From assembly GCA_020849895.1 (NCBI GenBank), contig JADZFN010000055.1, forward strand, positions 1-64,000: DNA of 64,000 nt, in the 5' to 3' direction. The position numbers and the translations under genes were made by a program. Shown here piece by piece: positions 28,438 through 39,330 of this stretch. The stretch is from Verrucomicrobiia bacterium (GTDB lineage: Bacteria > Verrucomicrobiota > Verrucomicrobiia > JABWAM01). The notes beneath the pieces were generated by a model. It was not told where the DNA came from. It worked only from the letters and a program-made list of their open reading frames with translations, and searched no databases. The number at the start of each line of letters is the position of its first letter. Positions within the stretch are counted from its first letter, which is position 1.

Positions 28438-29886
28438 ATGCGCGTGATCTTCGACAAAAGCGTTCCCGGACGCATAGGGGTGCGCCCCTCCCGTCAAACG
28501 GGTTGTCCCCCGCCTCATATTGAACCCAAGCTCCTTCGGGAACAGCCCGCCGCGCTGCCCGAACTTTCCGAGATGGATGTCGTTCGCCATTTCACCGGCC
28601 TGTCCCGGCGAAACTTCGGGCTCGACCTCGGTTTCTATCCCCTCGGGTCGTGCACGATGAAGTACAACCCGAAGTTGAACGAACGCGTCGCGGCGTTGCC
28701 CGGGTTCGCCGAGCTCCACCCTTTGCTCCCCCAGTTGCCCACGGGGGAGAGGCTCGTGCAGGGCGCCCTCGCCGTGCTCCACGACATGGACCGTCTGCTG
28801 TCGGAAATCTGCGGCATGGCGGCCTTCACGCTGCAGCCTCTTGCCGGCGCGCACGGAGAACTTACCGGGGTGATGATGATCGCCGCCTACCACAAGGAGC
28901 GCGGCAACCGGAAGACCACGCTCCTTATCCCCGACAGCGCGCACGGCACCAACCCAGCCTCCGCCGCCATCGCGGGTTACGAAGTGCGCGCCATTCCCTC
29001 GGACGCGGATGGGCGGATGGACGTGGCGGCGCTCAAGGACGCCCTCGACGCCAGCGTCGCGGGGCTGATGATGACCAACCCCAACACGCTCGGCCTTTTC
29101 GAACCGCGCGTCCGCGAGATCGCCGATCTCGTCCATTCGGTGGACGGGCTGATGTACTACGATGGCGCGAATCTCAACCCGCTCCTCGGACGCTGCCGTC
29201 CCGGCGACATGGGCTTCGACCTCGTCCACATCAACCTGCACAAGACCTTCAGCACCCCGCACGGCGGCGGCGGTCCCGGCGCAGGCCCGGTGGGAGTGAG
29301 CGCAAAGCTCGTGGATTTCCTGCCGGTCTCGCTGGTCAAGGAGCGCCCGGATGGCTCGTTTTTCCTGGATTACGACTGTCCGAAATCCATCGGATACATC
29401 GCGCCGTTCTACGGCAACTTCGGGATCGTCCTCCGCGCCTATGCGTATTTGCTGTCGCTCGGAAAAGAGGGTCTGCTGCGGGTCTCGGAGCACGCGACCC
29501 TCAACGCCAACTATCTCAAGGAACGTCTGAAGCCGTTCTACGACCTTCCGAAGCCCGGCGTCTGCAAGCACGAGTGTGTGTTCTCCGCGAAGCGCCAGGT
29601 TGTCCACGGCGTGCATGCGCTCGATCTCGCCAAGGCGCTCATTGACCGAGGGTTCCATCCGCCCACGGTGTATTTTCCGATCACGATCCCCGAGGCGATC
29701 ATGATCGAACCGACGGAGACTGAGTCGAAGGAAACCCTCGATGCCTTCATCGAGGCGATGATCGAGATCGCGAAGCTGGCCGAAACGAATCCGGAAGAGA
29801 TCGTTTCCTGCCCGAAAACCACGGTGGTCGGGCGCCTCGACGAAACCCGCGCCGCCCGCCAGCCCGACCTCGCCAGCCTGGATTGA
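28438..29886 (+). CDS. gcvPB: Glycine dehydrogenase subunit 2 (P protein beta)
   Basis: GFYPLGSCTMKYNPKLNE; DSAHGTNPASAAIAGYEV; NLHKTFSTPHGGGGPGAGPVGV PLP-lysine motif. Confidence 0.96.
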   Translation: MRVIFDKSVPGRIGVRPSRQTGCPPPHIEPKLLREQPAALPELSEMDVVRHFTGLSRRNFGLDLGFYPLGSCTMKYNPKLNERVAALPGFAELHPLLPQLPTGERLVQGALAVLHDMDRLLSEICGMAAFTLQPLAGAHGELTGVMMIAAYHKERGNRKTTLLIPDSAHGTNPASAAIAGYEVRAIPSDADGRMDVAALKDALDASVAGLMMTNPNTLGLFEPRVREIADLVHSVDGLMYYDGANLNPLLGRCRPGDMGFDLVHINLHKTFSTPHGGGGPGAGPVGVSAKLVDFLPVSLVKERPDGSFFLDYDCPKSIGYIAPFYGNFGIVLRAYAYLLSLGKEGLLRVSEHATLNANYLKERLKPFYDLPKPGVCKHECVFSAKRQVVHGVHALDLAKALIDRGFHPPTVYFPITIPEAIMIEPTETESKETLDAFIEAMIEIAKLAETNPEEIVSCPKTTVVGRLDETRAARQPDLASLD

Positions 29887-29909
29887 CGTCCCTCCGGCGC
29901 GCAGGCGTC

Positions 29910-31615
29910 TTACTTGCCGTTTGCGGTCTTCGCGGAGGGGGTGTTCGTGACGCCGGGCGAAGGAGGGACGAGGTTGCGGAAGAACTCGGCGTCCTTGGGG
30001 CGGTTTGCGCCGAGCGCGGCGCGCATGGCTTCGTCGCAGATCGCCCGCAGGGCGAAGGGCCTCGGCGTATCGGTCGCCAGCGCGCGGTAGAACTCCAGCG
30101 CATCGTCCCAGAACCGCGCCTGTGCGCAGGAGCGCGCCGCGAACCACAAGGTCCCTGCGCGCGTTTCGCGATCGGCGCCCGTGGCGACCGCCGCCTTGGC
30201 GGCCTCGGCTGCGCGCTTCAGGTCGTTTGCCGCGAGGTAGAGGTTCGCGAGGCCGACCCAGAGGGTCCGCTCTTGGAGGCGCGTCGCCTGCTCGTAGCAA
30301 CCACGCAACGCCTCCTGCTGTTGCCCGGCGAGAAACATTCGGCGGAACCGCAAGCGCCAGGCCCAGGCAAGGGCGTCGCGCTCGAGGGGCGTCAGCGCGT
30401 CGAGCCGCGCCTCGAATGCCGCGATGCGATCGTCGTTCGATATGGCGAAAGGGCGATAGAGCGGATCTCCGACCACCGTGTTCATCCACGAGAGGAACTG
30501 TTGCGAGGACCATGCCGCCTCGCCCCACGTCGCCCCTGCGAACAGCTTCTCGAAGAGCACGTCGACGTTCGGCGTCATTTGCAGATACGGCTCGTAGACG
30601 CACCCCATCGTCGCCGCCGCGCCGTGCGCGACGAGCGGTCCGGCCCAGTTGACCGTGGGCGAGCGCAGCGTCCCCGCGCTCCAGGAATGGATGTGATAGG
30701 CCACGGCGCCCGGGCGAAAGCGGAAGCCGGCGGCGGCGAACGGCCCGCAGATCGAATGGGCGTACCATCCGGCGTAAAGGGCGCAGCTCGTCGCGTCCAT
30801 ATCGTCTCCAAAAGCGCCTTCCTGTTCGTCGAAAACAACTTCCCACCCCTGGCCGATCGCCGCTTGGCGCGCACCGTAAATCCAGTCGTCGCCGAGCTTG
30901 TAGCCCGCATTGGAATTCGGAATGCCGCGCGCGTCGAGAAATGCGCGCCCGTACAGTCCGAGTCGCTCGCCGCCGAGCGCACCCGTCACGAGCCCTTTCG
31001 CCAGATCGGCCGTCGGGCCGTCGAGCCGTGACACGAGCACCATGCCGAGGTTCCACCTTCGGACGTCCTTCGGCAATTTCTTGTAGAGCGGGTTCGGAAG
31101 GAAGCCGGTGATCGGCGCTTGCGGCTGGGGCAGCAGGGCGAGCTCGCCGTCCACGGCGGCGGCGTTGTTCTGGAACTCGGGGCGCGTGCCCTTGAGGGCG
31201 GCGGGCAGCATCTGGTTCGGGTCATGGGCGATCTTGACCGGCACCCCGTAGCAAAGGACGACGTATTTCAGCCGGTTCGTGGTGGCGCCGATATACTCGC
31301 GTCCCGCGCCGAGATCGCGGATGCCTTGATACGTGATCAGGTCGTGCGCCTGGGCCCATTCACGGATGGGGCGGATCACGGCGTGATCGTATTCGGCGCG
31401 GGAGATCTCCTCCTGGACGGAACACTCGATCGGGCAGAGATTCTTCTCGGGGATGCCACGTTTTTCGGCGTAATCGCGCGCGACTTCGATGCTCTGCGGC
31501 GCTTTCGTGTTGTAGACGACCAGCGTCGCCCCCGCGTCGGGATGCGGCGCGGCCGCCGCCGCGGCCGCCCATCCGGCAAACAGGCCGCACAACATCCGCG
31601 TGAGTCGAGTTGGCA
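29910..31615 (-). CDS. TIGR03790 family exported protein
   Basis: LVVYNTKAPQSIEVARDYAEKRGIPEKNLCPIECSVQEEISRAEYDHAVIRPI..VLCYGVPVKI pattern typical of this family. Confidence 0.75.
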
Positions 31616-32056
31616 TGCGTGAAGGAACACGGTCCTCCATCTTCCAGGCTTGTCTCGAAAATGCGGACAGTGATTGAAGGATGAGCAAAGACTAGATGCT
31701 TTGATTTTCGAAGTCCACCGACGACTGATCGTAGGAGCCGTTCTGGGTGCGAGCGTTGAGAAAATGCGTTCCAGCCGCCCCGGATGAGGCGAGCCCGAAA
31801 CTGGAGGAAACGGCAGTCCTCTCTTTCGGAGAAGCAAGAAGCGCGATGCCGGAAGCGGGAAGGCGGCCGCTTCGAGAAATCTTCGAGGCGACTCCCGGAT
31901 TCGCAATTGGAGAGCCCGCGTTCCCGCGAGCCATCCGACCGCTCGTTTTTCGCTGTTTCCAGGCGGCGACCGGAAAATCTGCCGGTATCCGAGCCGCCCC
32001 GTTTTCGGCTTCGTTCTTGCTGCCTGCCCCGCTGTGCGGGCACAATCCGGCCGCGC

Positions 32057-33166
32057 ATGAAAATCCCTTTCGTGGACCTCAAGACCCAGTATCGTTCGAT
32101 CCAGGCGGAGGTGGACGCCGCGATCCGCGACGTGGTCGAAAACACCGCCTTCATCGAGGGGCCCCGCCTCGAGGCCTTCGAGAAGGATTTCGCCGCCTTC
32201 TGCCGTGCCTCTCATTGCGCGGGAGTCGGTTCTGGCACCGACGCCCTTTACCTCGCCCTCAAGGCGATGGGGGTCGGTCCGGGCGACGAAGTGATTACCG
32301 TCTCGCACACCTATATCGCCACCGCCGAGGCGATCTCCTTTGCGAGCGCCACGCCCGTGTTCGTGGACATCGAGTCGGACACGATGCTCATGGACGCCCG
32401 GCGGATCGAGGCGGCGATCACTTCTCGCACGAAGGCGATCCTCCCCGTTCATCTCTACGGTCAGCTCGCGGACATGGACACCGTTCTCGACATTGCGAAG
32501 AAGCGCGGGCTCCTCGTGCTCGAGGACTGCGCCCAGGCGCACGCCGCCGAACTCGGCGGCCGCCGCAGCCCGATCGGCCCCGTCGCCGCCTTCAGCTTCT
32601 ATCCCGGCAAAAACCTTGGCGCCTACGGCGACGCCGGCGGCGTCGTCACGCACGACCCGGCGATCCACCGCTACGTCACCGAAATCCGCAACCACGGCCG
32701 CGAGAAGAAGGCCAAGTACGAGCACGCCCGGCTCGGCTTCGGCTTTCGCATGGACACCCTGCAGGCGGCGATCCTTCGAGCGAAGCTTCCGCATCTCGAA
32801 GACTGGACGGAGAAGCGCCGCGCGCATGCGCGCCATTACAGTGAACGCCTCAAGGGCGTGGTCGAGTTGCCCGTCGAGCGTCCCGGTCGACGCCACGTAT
32901 TCCACATCTACCCGGTCCGCACCGACCAATCCTCCGCCCTCCGCGCGCACCTCGAATCCTCCGGCGTCTCCACGAACTGTCATTATCCGATTCCCGTCCA
33001 CCTCCAGCCTGCCTATGCCTCGCTCGGGATCAAGCGGGGCGCCCTGCCCATCACCGAAACCTGCACGGAGCGTCTCCTCTCGCTGCCGATGTATCCCGAC
33101 CTCACGCCGGACCAGGTGGATTACGTCTGCGACCGCGTCCTCGCATTCTTCGGCCGAAAGGGCTGA
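32057..33166 (+). CDS. DegT/DnrJ/EryC1/StrS-type sugar aminotransferase
   Basis: MKIPFVDLKTQYRSIQAEVDAAI, VGSGTDALYLALKAMGVGPGDEVITVSHTYIATAEAI, AFSFYPGKNLGAYGDAG. Confidence 0.93.
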   Translation: MKIPFVDLKTQYRSIQAEVDAAIRDVVENTAFIEGPRLEAFEKDFAAFCRASHCAGVGSGTDALYLALKAMGVGPGDEVITVSHTYIATAEAISFASATPVFVDIESDTMLMDARRIEAAITSRTKAILPVHLYGQLADMDTVLDIAKKRGLLVLEDCAQAHAAELGGRRSPIGPVAAFSFYPGKNLGAYGDAGGVVTHDPAIHRYVTEIRNHGREKKAKYEHARLGFGFRMDTLQAAILRAKLPHLEDWTEKRRAHARHYSERLKGVVELPVERPGRRHVFHIYPVRTDQSSALRAHLESSGVSTNCHYPIPVHLQPAYASLGIKRGALPITETCTERLLSLPMYPDLTPDQVDYVCDRVLAFFGRKG

Positions 33167-33392
33167 AGGCTTCCGAAGGCCATTGCGCGAGGCGTTTTTC
33201 GCGCGCGCTGCGTCACGAGCGGAGGATTCCGGAAATTGCTCGTCCCGTTCATCCCTCGCACAAAAGCTGAATTTGAAACGATTGGGAAACGCCTCCGCCG
33301 CCGCGTGAGGCGATTTTCGATCGGAGCGGATGCCTCCGCTCGAAAGAAGCGGAATCCCGAATGAAGGATTTGTTTTTCTTCTCGAACGCGTC

Positions 33393-34190
33393 TCAGCGAC
33401 GGTAGCACCCAGCCCAGCCTTTCCGCGCGACGCGGCGGGCCATTGCCAAGGCACCGAGAAGACGAACGCTCCACGGAAGGGCGGTGAACGGCGCGCCACC
33501 ATGTTCGCGGGAGAGGTATTCGAGTTGAACGGCGCGCGCCTCTTGAACACCTCGGGAAAGATCTCTCATCGTTTTGCTTTCCCCATGCAAACGGTAGCAC
33601 GCCAGAAAGCGGCGTAAATGACCGAACTTCGCCGTCGCCGAAACGCGCAAGAAGAGCTCGAAGTCCATCGAGTGATGCAGGTCTTTCCTCGGTCCACCAT
33701 GGCGCTCGAGCGTTTCTTGACGAAAAAACGTCGCCGCATTCGCCAGGGTGCTTTTCCCCGCGTAGAGATAGACGGCGCGATCGAAGGCCACTTCACGCCG
33801 AGAACAAACGATCCGCCCCTTCTCGTCCACGAAACGATAGTCGCCAGTGAGGACGTCGAGCGACGGGTCGCGCGCAAAGGCCTCGCGCGCCGCCGCGAAG
33901 ACGCCCGGATAATAGAAGTCGTCCGAATTGATCCAGCCCACGAACCTTCCGGTGGCGAGCGCCAACGCCTTGCCGACGGCATCGGATTGTCCCTCGTCCT
34001 TCTCCGAACGCCAGATCACGTGCGGATAGCGTTTCAGAACCTCGACCGTTTCATCGGTTGAACCGCCATCCATGACGATATGCTCGAAATTTGGATCGTT
34101 TTGCGCGAGGACGCTCTCAATGAGATCGCCCAGATAACGCCCCTGGTTGAAAGAGGGCGTAACGATGGAAATGCGCGGAGGAGGGATCAC
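33393..34190 (-). CDS. Glycosyltransferase family 2 (GTG start)
   Basis: RISIVTPSFNQGRYLGDLIESVLAQNDPNFEHIVMDGGSTDETVEVLKRY. Confidence 0.92.
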   Translation of the reverse strand: MIPPPRISIVTPSFNQGRYLGDLIESVLAQNDPNFEHIVMDGGSTDETVEVLKRYPHVIWRSEKDEGQSDAVGKALALATGRFVGWINSDDFYYPGVFAAAREAFARDPSLDVLTGDYRFVDEKGRIVCSRREVAFDRAVYLYAGKSTLANAATFFRQETLERHGGPRKDLHHSMDFELFLRVSATAKFGHLRRFLACYRLHGESKTMRDLSRGVQEARAVQLEYLSREHGGAPFTALPWSVRLLGALAMARRVARKGWAGCYRR

Positions 34191-34214
34191 CAGAGAGGAA
34201 CCGATGGAGTGAAG

Positions 34215-35846
34215 CTAAAAGCCGCAACGATGGGCGATCGGCATGCGGCGTCCCAGGCCAAAGGCCTTCGAGGTCACCTTCAGCCCCGGTGCCGCCTGGC
34301 GGCGTTTGTACTCGGCTGCGTCAATCAGATGCACCACGCGGTCAACCGTCGTCTTCTCAAAACCTGCATTTACAATTTCGTCGCGCGACTTCCCCTCCTC
34401 GACGTACGCCAATAGGATTGCATCGAGGACCTCGTAGGGAGGCAGCGAGTCCTGGTCGGTCTGGTTCGGACGGAGCTCGGCCGAGGGCGCCTTCGTGATG
34501 GACGACGAGGGGATCACTTCCCGTTCTCGATTGATCCATTTCGCAAGACGGTACACCATGGTCTTGGGCACGTCGCTGATCACTGCGAGTCCGCCGCACA
34601 TGTCTCCGTAGAGGGTGCAGTATCCCACGGCGATCTCGCTCTTGTTGCCCGTGGTCAGCAGCATCGCGCCGGACTTGTTGGACAACGCCATGAGGAGGAG
34701 TCCCCGGAGGCGCGCCTGGAGGTTTTCTTCGGTCGTGTCCTCGGGCCGCCCGGCGAACGCGACGCGGAGCTGTTGAAGAGAAGCCTCGAAGATCGGCTGG
34801 ATCGGGATCGTGTCGCAGAGGATTCCCAGGTTTTCTGAAAGCTTTCGCGCATCGTCCAGGCTCCCCTTCGAGGAATACTGCGAAGGCAGCGAGACCCCGC
34901 GAACGTTCTCTCTCCCGAGGGCCTCCGCGGCGATCGCCGCCACGAGGGCCGAATCAATGCCGCCGCTCAGGCCAAGGAGCGCGGAGCGAAAACCGCATTT
35001 GTGGAGGTAATCATGCAGGCCGATCGTGAGCGCGCGAAAGAGCTTTTCTTCGTCGCACAGCGCGGGCGCTGCGGCCGGCGCGTCGTGCGTCTCGAAGACG
35101 ATCAGGTCCTCGCGAAACATTTCGCCGCCGGCGATCCGTCGTCCGCGCGCATCGAACACCGCGCTCCCCCCGTCGAACACCAGCTCGTCGTTTCCGCCCA
35201 CGGCGTTGCAATACACCAGGAGGCGGCCGAGCCCGGCGGCCAGTTGGGAGAGCATTCGCTCGCGCACCGCCTCTTTCCCGAGGTGCCAGGGGGACGCCGA
35301 GAGGTTAAAAAGGATTTCCGCGCCCGCGTCGGCCAGCTCGCGCGCAGGATCGCGGTGGTAGCGGCGGTTGCCCCAAAAGCCTTCGTCGTTCCAGACATCT
35401 TCGCAGATCGTGATTCCGATCTTGTGTCCCTTGAATTCCACAACGGGATTTTCGCGAGCCGGCTCGAAGTAGCGGTCCTCGTCGAACACGTCGTAGGTCG
35501 GCAGCAGCGACTTGGCGCGCGTCGCCAGAATTTTTCCGCGATGCAAGAGCGCTGCGGCGTTCATGGTCTCGCGTCCCGGACGGGCTTCGTTCCTTCCCGC
35601 GTATCCCACGAGCATCGCCGTTTCCTCCGTTGCCGCCGCCAACCGATCGAGAGTCGCTAGGTTGCCTTGGATGAATCCAGTTCGGTGCAAGAGATCGCGC
35701 GGGGGATAACCGGTGATGGCCAGCTCGGGAAAAACCACGATCTCCGCGCCCGCGGCGACACCGGCGCGATAGGCGGCGAGGATCTTCGCCTCGTTGCCTC
35801 GGAGGTCGCCGACGATGGAGTTGATCTGGGCGAGCGCGATCTTCAT
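34215..35846 (-). CDS. nadE: Glutamine-dependent NAD+ synthetase
   Basis: N-terminal nitrilase-type domain (MKIALAQINSIVGDLRGNEAKIL) and NAD synthase domain (ALLGLSGGIDSALVAAIAAEALG). Confidence 0.96.
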   Translation of the reverse strand: MKIALAQINSIVGDLRGNEAKILAAYRAGVAAGAEIVVFPELAITGYPPRDLLHRTGFIQGNLATLDRLAAATEETAMLVGYAGRNEARPGRETMNAAALLHRGKILATRAKSLLPTYDVFDEDRYFEPARENPVVEFKGHKIGITICEDVWNDEGFWGNRRYHRDPARELADAGAEILFNLSASPWHLGKEAVRERMLSQLAAGLGRLLVYCNAVGGNDELVFDGGSAVFDARGRRIAGGEMFREDLIVFETHDAPAAAPALCDEEKLFRALTIGLHDYLHKCGFRSALLGLSGGIDSALVAAIAAEALGRENVRGVSLPSQYSSKGSLDDARKLSENLGILCDTIPIQPIFEASLQQLRVAFAGRPEDTTEENLQARLRGLLLMALSNKSGAMLLTTGNKSEIAVGYCTLYGDMCGGLAVISDVPKTMVYRLAKWINREREVIPSSSITKAPSAELRPNQTDQDSLPPYEVLDAILLAYVEEGKSRDEIVNAGFEKTTVDRVVHLIDAAEYKRRQAAPGLKVTSKAFGLGRRMPIAHRCGF

Positions 35847-35873
35847 CCTGCTGCAGTTCGTGCGTCGGGGGAT

Positions 35874-36149
35874 TCAGGCACGACGGTCTTTCGATTCCGA
35901 AGGCGAGCCATCGGAGGAGTCGAGCCGGATCGCCACGCTGTCGGTCATCAGTTTGCTGAGCACGAGGATCTCGCCGACTTTCGCGTCGCGAAGGCTTGTG
36001 TAGTCGAGCAAGAATTTTTTCATCGCCGCCATCACGAGGCCCTTGAGCCTTCGGAGGGACGCGGTCAGCGCCAGGGAGGCGATGAGGAAGATTCCACTCC
36101 ATGCCGCCGCGCCGATCAGGCGCCGAGGATCGAACAGTTCGGAATGCAT
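35874..36149 (-). CDS. Small membrane hypothetical protein
   Basis: 91 aa with one predicted TM (LIGAAAWSGIFLIASLALTASL). Confidence 0.45.
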   Translation of the reverse strand: MHSELFDPRRLIGAAAWSGIFLIASLALTASLRRLKGLVMAAMKKFLLDYTSLRDAKVGEILVLSKLMTDSVAIRLDSSDGSPSESKDRRA

Positions 36150-36302
36150 GGCGTGAGGAGAGAGAATTCCGAACGCCCAGCCTAACGCGGTTCACGCGCG
36201 GTTTTCCACGCCAATCTTGCGTAGAGCTTCGCCGGGATGCGCGCCGCTCGATTTTTTCCACGCAACGACGCGTCTGCTTCGTTGCGGCACGAGGACCAAA
36301 AC

Positions 36303-37718
36303 CTAGGCGCGGGATTTGCGTGCGACGCGCGTGGCGCGGGCGGCGGTTTCGACGGCGTAAGCGACCCGATGAGCGACCTGCTTATTGAAGAGACTGGGGA
36401 CGACGCACTCTTCGCCGAGCTCCTCCGGAGCGACGCAGCCGGCGATCGCGTGCGCGGCGGCAAGGTTCATCGCGTCGTTGATCTCGCGGGCTCGGGCGTC
36501 GAGCGCGCCGCGAAAGACGCCGGGAAAGGCGAGGACGTTATTGATCTGATTGGGGTAATCGCTGCGTCCGGTGGCGACGATGCGCGCGTAACGTCCGGCT
36601 TCCTCGGGTAGAATTTCAGGCACGGGATTGGCGAGGGCGAAAACGACCGGGTCCTTCGCCATCCGTTTCAGCGCGCGCACGGGAAAAATTCCCGGACCGC
36701 TCACGCCGATGAAAAGATCCGCGCCGCGCGCGGCTTCTTCGATCGAGCCGCGGAGATTGTCGGGATTGGTGTGGCGCGCCAGCCACGCCTTGCTGAAATC
36801 AAGGTCGGGCAGGCGGTGGCGTCCGACGAGGCCTTTGCGGTCGCAGCAGAGGATGTGGCGCGCGCCAGCCGAGCGGAGGATGCGAACCGTGGCCACGCCG
36901 GCGGCGCCGGCGCCGGCGATGAGGATTTTAACGTCGCGAAGCCTTTTTCGGACGACCTTGAGCGCGTTCAGCGTTGCCGCGAGCACGACGATGGCGGTGC
37001 CATGCTGGTCGTCGTGAAAGACGGGGATGTCGAGCGATTTCCGGAGTTCTTCTTCGATCTGGAAGCAGCGCGGGGCGCTGATGTCCTCGAGATTGATCCC
37101 GCCAAAACCGGTCGCCATCCAGCGCACGGCGCGAACGATCTCCTCGGCGTCCTGGGTCTTCAGGCAGAGCGGCCAAGCGTCAATGTCGGCGAACTCCTTG
37201 AAGAGCATCGCCTTTCCCTCCATCACCGGCATGGCGGCCTCGGGACCGATGTTGCCGAGGCCGAGCACGGACGAACCGTCGCTGACGACGGCGACGGAGT
37301 TGCGCTTGATGGTGAACACGTCGGCTTTGCCCTTGTCTTCGGCGATGGCGAGACAGACGCGCGCGACTCCCGGCGTGTAGGCCATCGAGAGCGTGTCGCG
37401 CGTGGCGAGAGGAAAGCGGTTCTGGACGCGGATTTTGCCGCCGAGGTGCATGAGGAAGACGCGGTCGGAGACATGGAGCACCTCGACGCCCCGGAGTTCG
37501 CCAATCGCGCGGTGGATCTGCTCGGCGTGCGCTTCGTCCCGGGCGCTCACGGTGAGGTCGCGCGTCTTGAAGTTTCGATCGCCCCGCACGAGGTCCACGG
37601 CGCCGGGGTCGCCGCGTCGTGCGGCGATGACGCCCAGCACGCGGGCGAGCATCCCCGGCTTGTTTCGGATCCTGAGGCGGAGGGTAAAGCTGTAACTGAC
37701 GCTTGGGGCGGGATTCAT
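36303..37718 (-). CDS. NAD(P)-dependent malic enzyme with N-terminal ACT-like domain
   Basis: TLSMAYTPGVARVCLAIAEDKG; VAVVSDGSSVLGLGNIGPEAAMPVMEGKAMLFKEFADIDAWPLCL; GAGAAGVATVRIL. Confidence 0.95.
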   Translation of the reverse strand: MNPAPSVSYSFTLRLRIRNKPGMLARVLGVIAARRGDPGAVDLVRGDRNFKTRDLTVSARDEAHAEQIHRAIGELRGVEVLHVSDRVFLMHLGGKIRVQNRFPLATRDTLSMAYTPGVARVCLAIAEDKGKADVFTIKRNSVAVVSDGSSVLGLGNIGPEAAMPVMEGKAMLFKEFADIDAWPLCLKTQDAEEIVRAVRWMATGFGGINLEDISAPRCFQIEEELRKSLDIPVFHDDQHGTAIVVLAATLNALKVVRKRLRDVKILIAGAGAAGVATVRILRSAGARHILCCDRKGLVGRHRLPDLDFSKAWLARHTNPDNLRGSIEEAARGADLFIGVSGPGIFPVRALKRMAKDPVVFALANPVPEILPEEAGRYARIVATGRSDYPNQINNVLAFPGVFRGALDARAREINDAMNLAAAHAIAGCVAPEELGEECVVPSLFNKQVAHRVAYAVETAARATRVARKSRA

Positions 37719-37724
37719 GGAAGT

Positions 37725-38093
37725 TCAGGTTGGATCCGAAGCGGCGGGCTTCGGCTTCTGGACATGGGTTTCGATCTTCTTGGCGACGAACGCGGTGGCG
37801 TGTTCGCCCTCCATGGCGAGACAGTCCTTGGGACAGATTTCGACGCACTCGCCGCAGACGATGCATTTGAGGCGATCCAACTCCCAGGTCTTGTCGGTGC
37901 GCTTCACCGCGATCGCGCGCGTGGGGCATTTCTTGCCGCAGACGCCGCAGAAGACGCAGGTCTCGATCTGTTTCATGACCAGCCGGCCGCGCGCGCCCTT
38001 CGGCGGCGCGCGTTTCTCGGCGGGATAAAGCCGTGTGGAAGGCTTTCTGGCCGCGCTCTTCGTCAGCAGTTTGGCGATCACGAGGTGAGGCAT
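37725..38093 (-). CDS. echF: Ech-type hydrogenase ferredoxin-like subunit (2x[4Fe-4S])
   Basis: CVFCGVCGKKCPTRAI and CIVCGECVEICPKDCL; adjacent to the other Ech genes. Confidence 0.85.
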   Translation of the reverse strand: MPHLVIAKLLTKSAARKPSTRLYPAEKRAPPKGARGRLVMKQIETCVFCGVCGKKCPTRAIAVKRTDKTWELDRLKCIVCGECVEICPKDCLAMEGEHATAFVAKKIETHVQKPKPAASDPT

Positions 38094-38220
38094 GGGGAGA
38101 AAAGCTCGAAAGTCGAAGCTCGAAAAGATTTGAATCGGGAAAATGAGGGGGAGGGAAGGGCGCCGGATTTTTGAGGAGAAGATCGTCTGCGAGTTGCGGG
38201 TGGCGGTTTCTTCCGGGAGG

Positions 38221-39300
38221 TCAGCGTTCGGCGCAGGAGATGCAGGGGTCAATGGTCAGCACGATCACCGGCACGTCGGAGAGCTCGCAGCCCTGCAGGA
38301 TCTTCAGCAGCGGAGGAAGGTTGGCGAACGTGGGCGTCCGCACGCGGAAGCGCTGGAGGTTTTTTGTTCCATTCCCCTTCACGTAATACACCACCTCGCC
38401 GCGTGGCTGCTCGAGGCGGGCGAAATACTCGCCGCGCGGGTTGCCCGGGACCTTTACGGCGACAGGGCCGTCCGAGATTTTCCCGGCCGCCTGGCGGATG
38501 AGGTCGAAGGACTGGAAAATTTCGCGGATGCGTACGAGGCATCGGGCCTGGCAATCGCCCGCTTCCTCGGTGATCGGCGCCCAATCCAACTCGCCGTAGA
38601 CGGCATACTGGAGGCGGCGCGCGTCCCATGCCACGCCGCTTCCGCGGAGAGTGGGACCGACCGCGCCGAGGGCGCGGGCGTCTTCTTTCGGCAGCACGCC
38701 GATGCCGGTCATCCGACGTTTCACAGAGGCGTCGCGGGAGAAGACCCCGGCGATCTCGCGGTACTCCGCCTCGAGCGCAGCCAGCGCCTCGAGGGCGCGA
38801 CGGAGCGTCTCGGCGTCCACGTCGCGACGAACGCCACCGACTTTGCAGACGCCGAAGATTACGCGGCCGCCTGAGGTTTCCTCGATCAGGTCGAGGAGCT
38901 TTTCACGGACGCGCCAGGAGTGCATGAAGAGGCTCTCGAAACCGAAGGCGTCGGCGGTCAGCCCGAGCCAGAGGAGATGGCTGTGGATTCGCGACATTTC
39001 GCTCCAGATCACGCGGAGGTATTCGGCGCGCTTCGGGATTTCGAGCTTGAGGAGCGCCTCGATCGCCTGGCAGTAGCCCATCGAATGGATGAAGCTGCAG
39101 ATGCCGCAGATCCTCTCGGCGATATACGCCATTTCCTGAAAGTCCTTTTTCTCCGCCATCTTCTCGAGGCCGCGGTGGATGAAGCCGATCGAAGGGATGG
39201 CTTCAACGACCTTCTCGTCTTCCATCACGAGATCGAGGTGGATCGGCTCGGGAAGGACCGGGTGCTGCGGACCGAAGGGGATGATCGTGCGTTGGCCCAT
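38221..39300 (-). CDS. echE: Group 4 [NiFe] hydrogenase large subunit (Ech/NuoD-like)
   Basis: N-terminal RICGIC and C-terminal DPCISCAER nickel-ligand motifs, which respiratory NuoD lacks. Confidence 0.88.
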   Translation of the reverse strand: MGQRTIIPFGPQHPVLPEPIHLDLVMEDEKVVEAIPSIGFIHRGLEKMAEKKDFQEMAYIAERICGICSFIHSMGYCQAIEALLKLEIPKRAEYLRVIWSEMSRIHSHLLWLGLTADAFGFESLFMHSWRVREKLLDLIEETSGGRVIFGVCKVGGVRRDVDAETLRRALEALAALEAEYREIAGVFSRDASVKRRMTGIGVLPKEDARALGAVGPTLRGSGVAWDARRLQYAVYGELDWAPITEEAGDCQARCLVRIREIFQSFDLIRQAAGKISDGPVAVKVPGNPRGEYFARLEQPRGEVVYYVKGNGTKNLQRFRVRTPTFANLPPLLKILQGCELSDVPVIVLTIDPCISCAER

Positions 39301-39330
39301 GGGAAAATCAGGAAGGCTGATGGGGAGGAG

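Noticed and set aside
26893-29886. Split glycine decarboxylase as an anomaly
   Set aside because: gcvPA/gcvPB two-subunit P proteins are common in bacteria.
28339-31056. 905-aa minus-strand ORF
   Set aside because: Antisense to gcvPB and out of frame with the TIGR03790 gene; low-complexity Arg/Gly/Ala composition.
31784-32056. N-terminal extension of the DegT-type aminotransferase ORF
   Set aside because: Arg/Ser-rich low-complexity sequence; the family N terminus (MKIPFVDLKTQY) begins at 32057.
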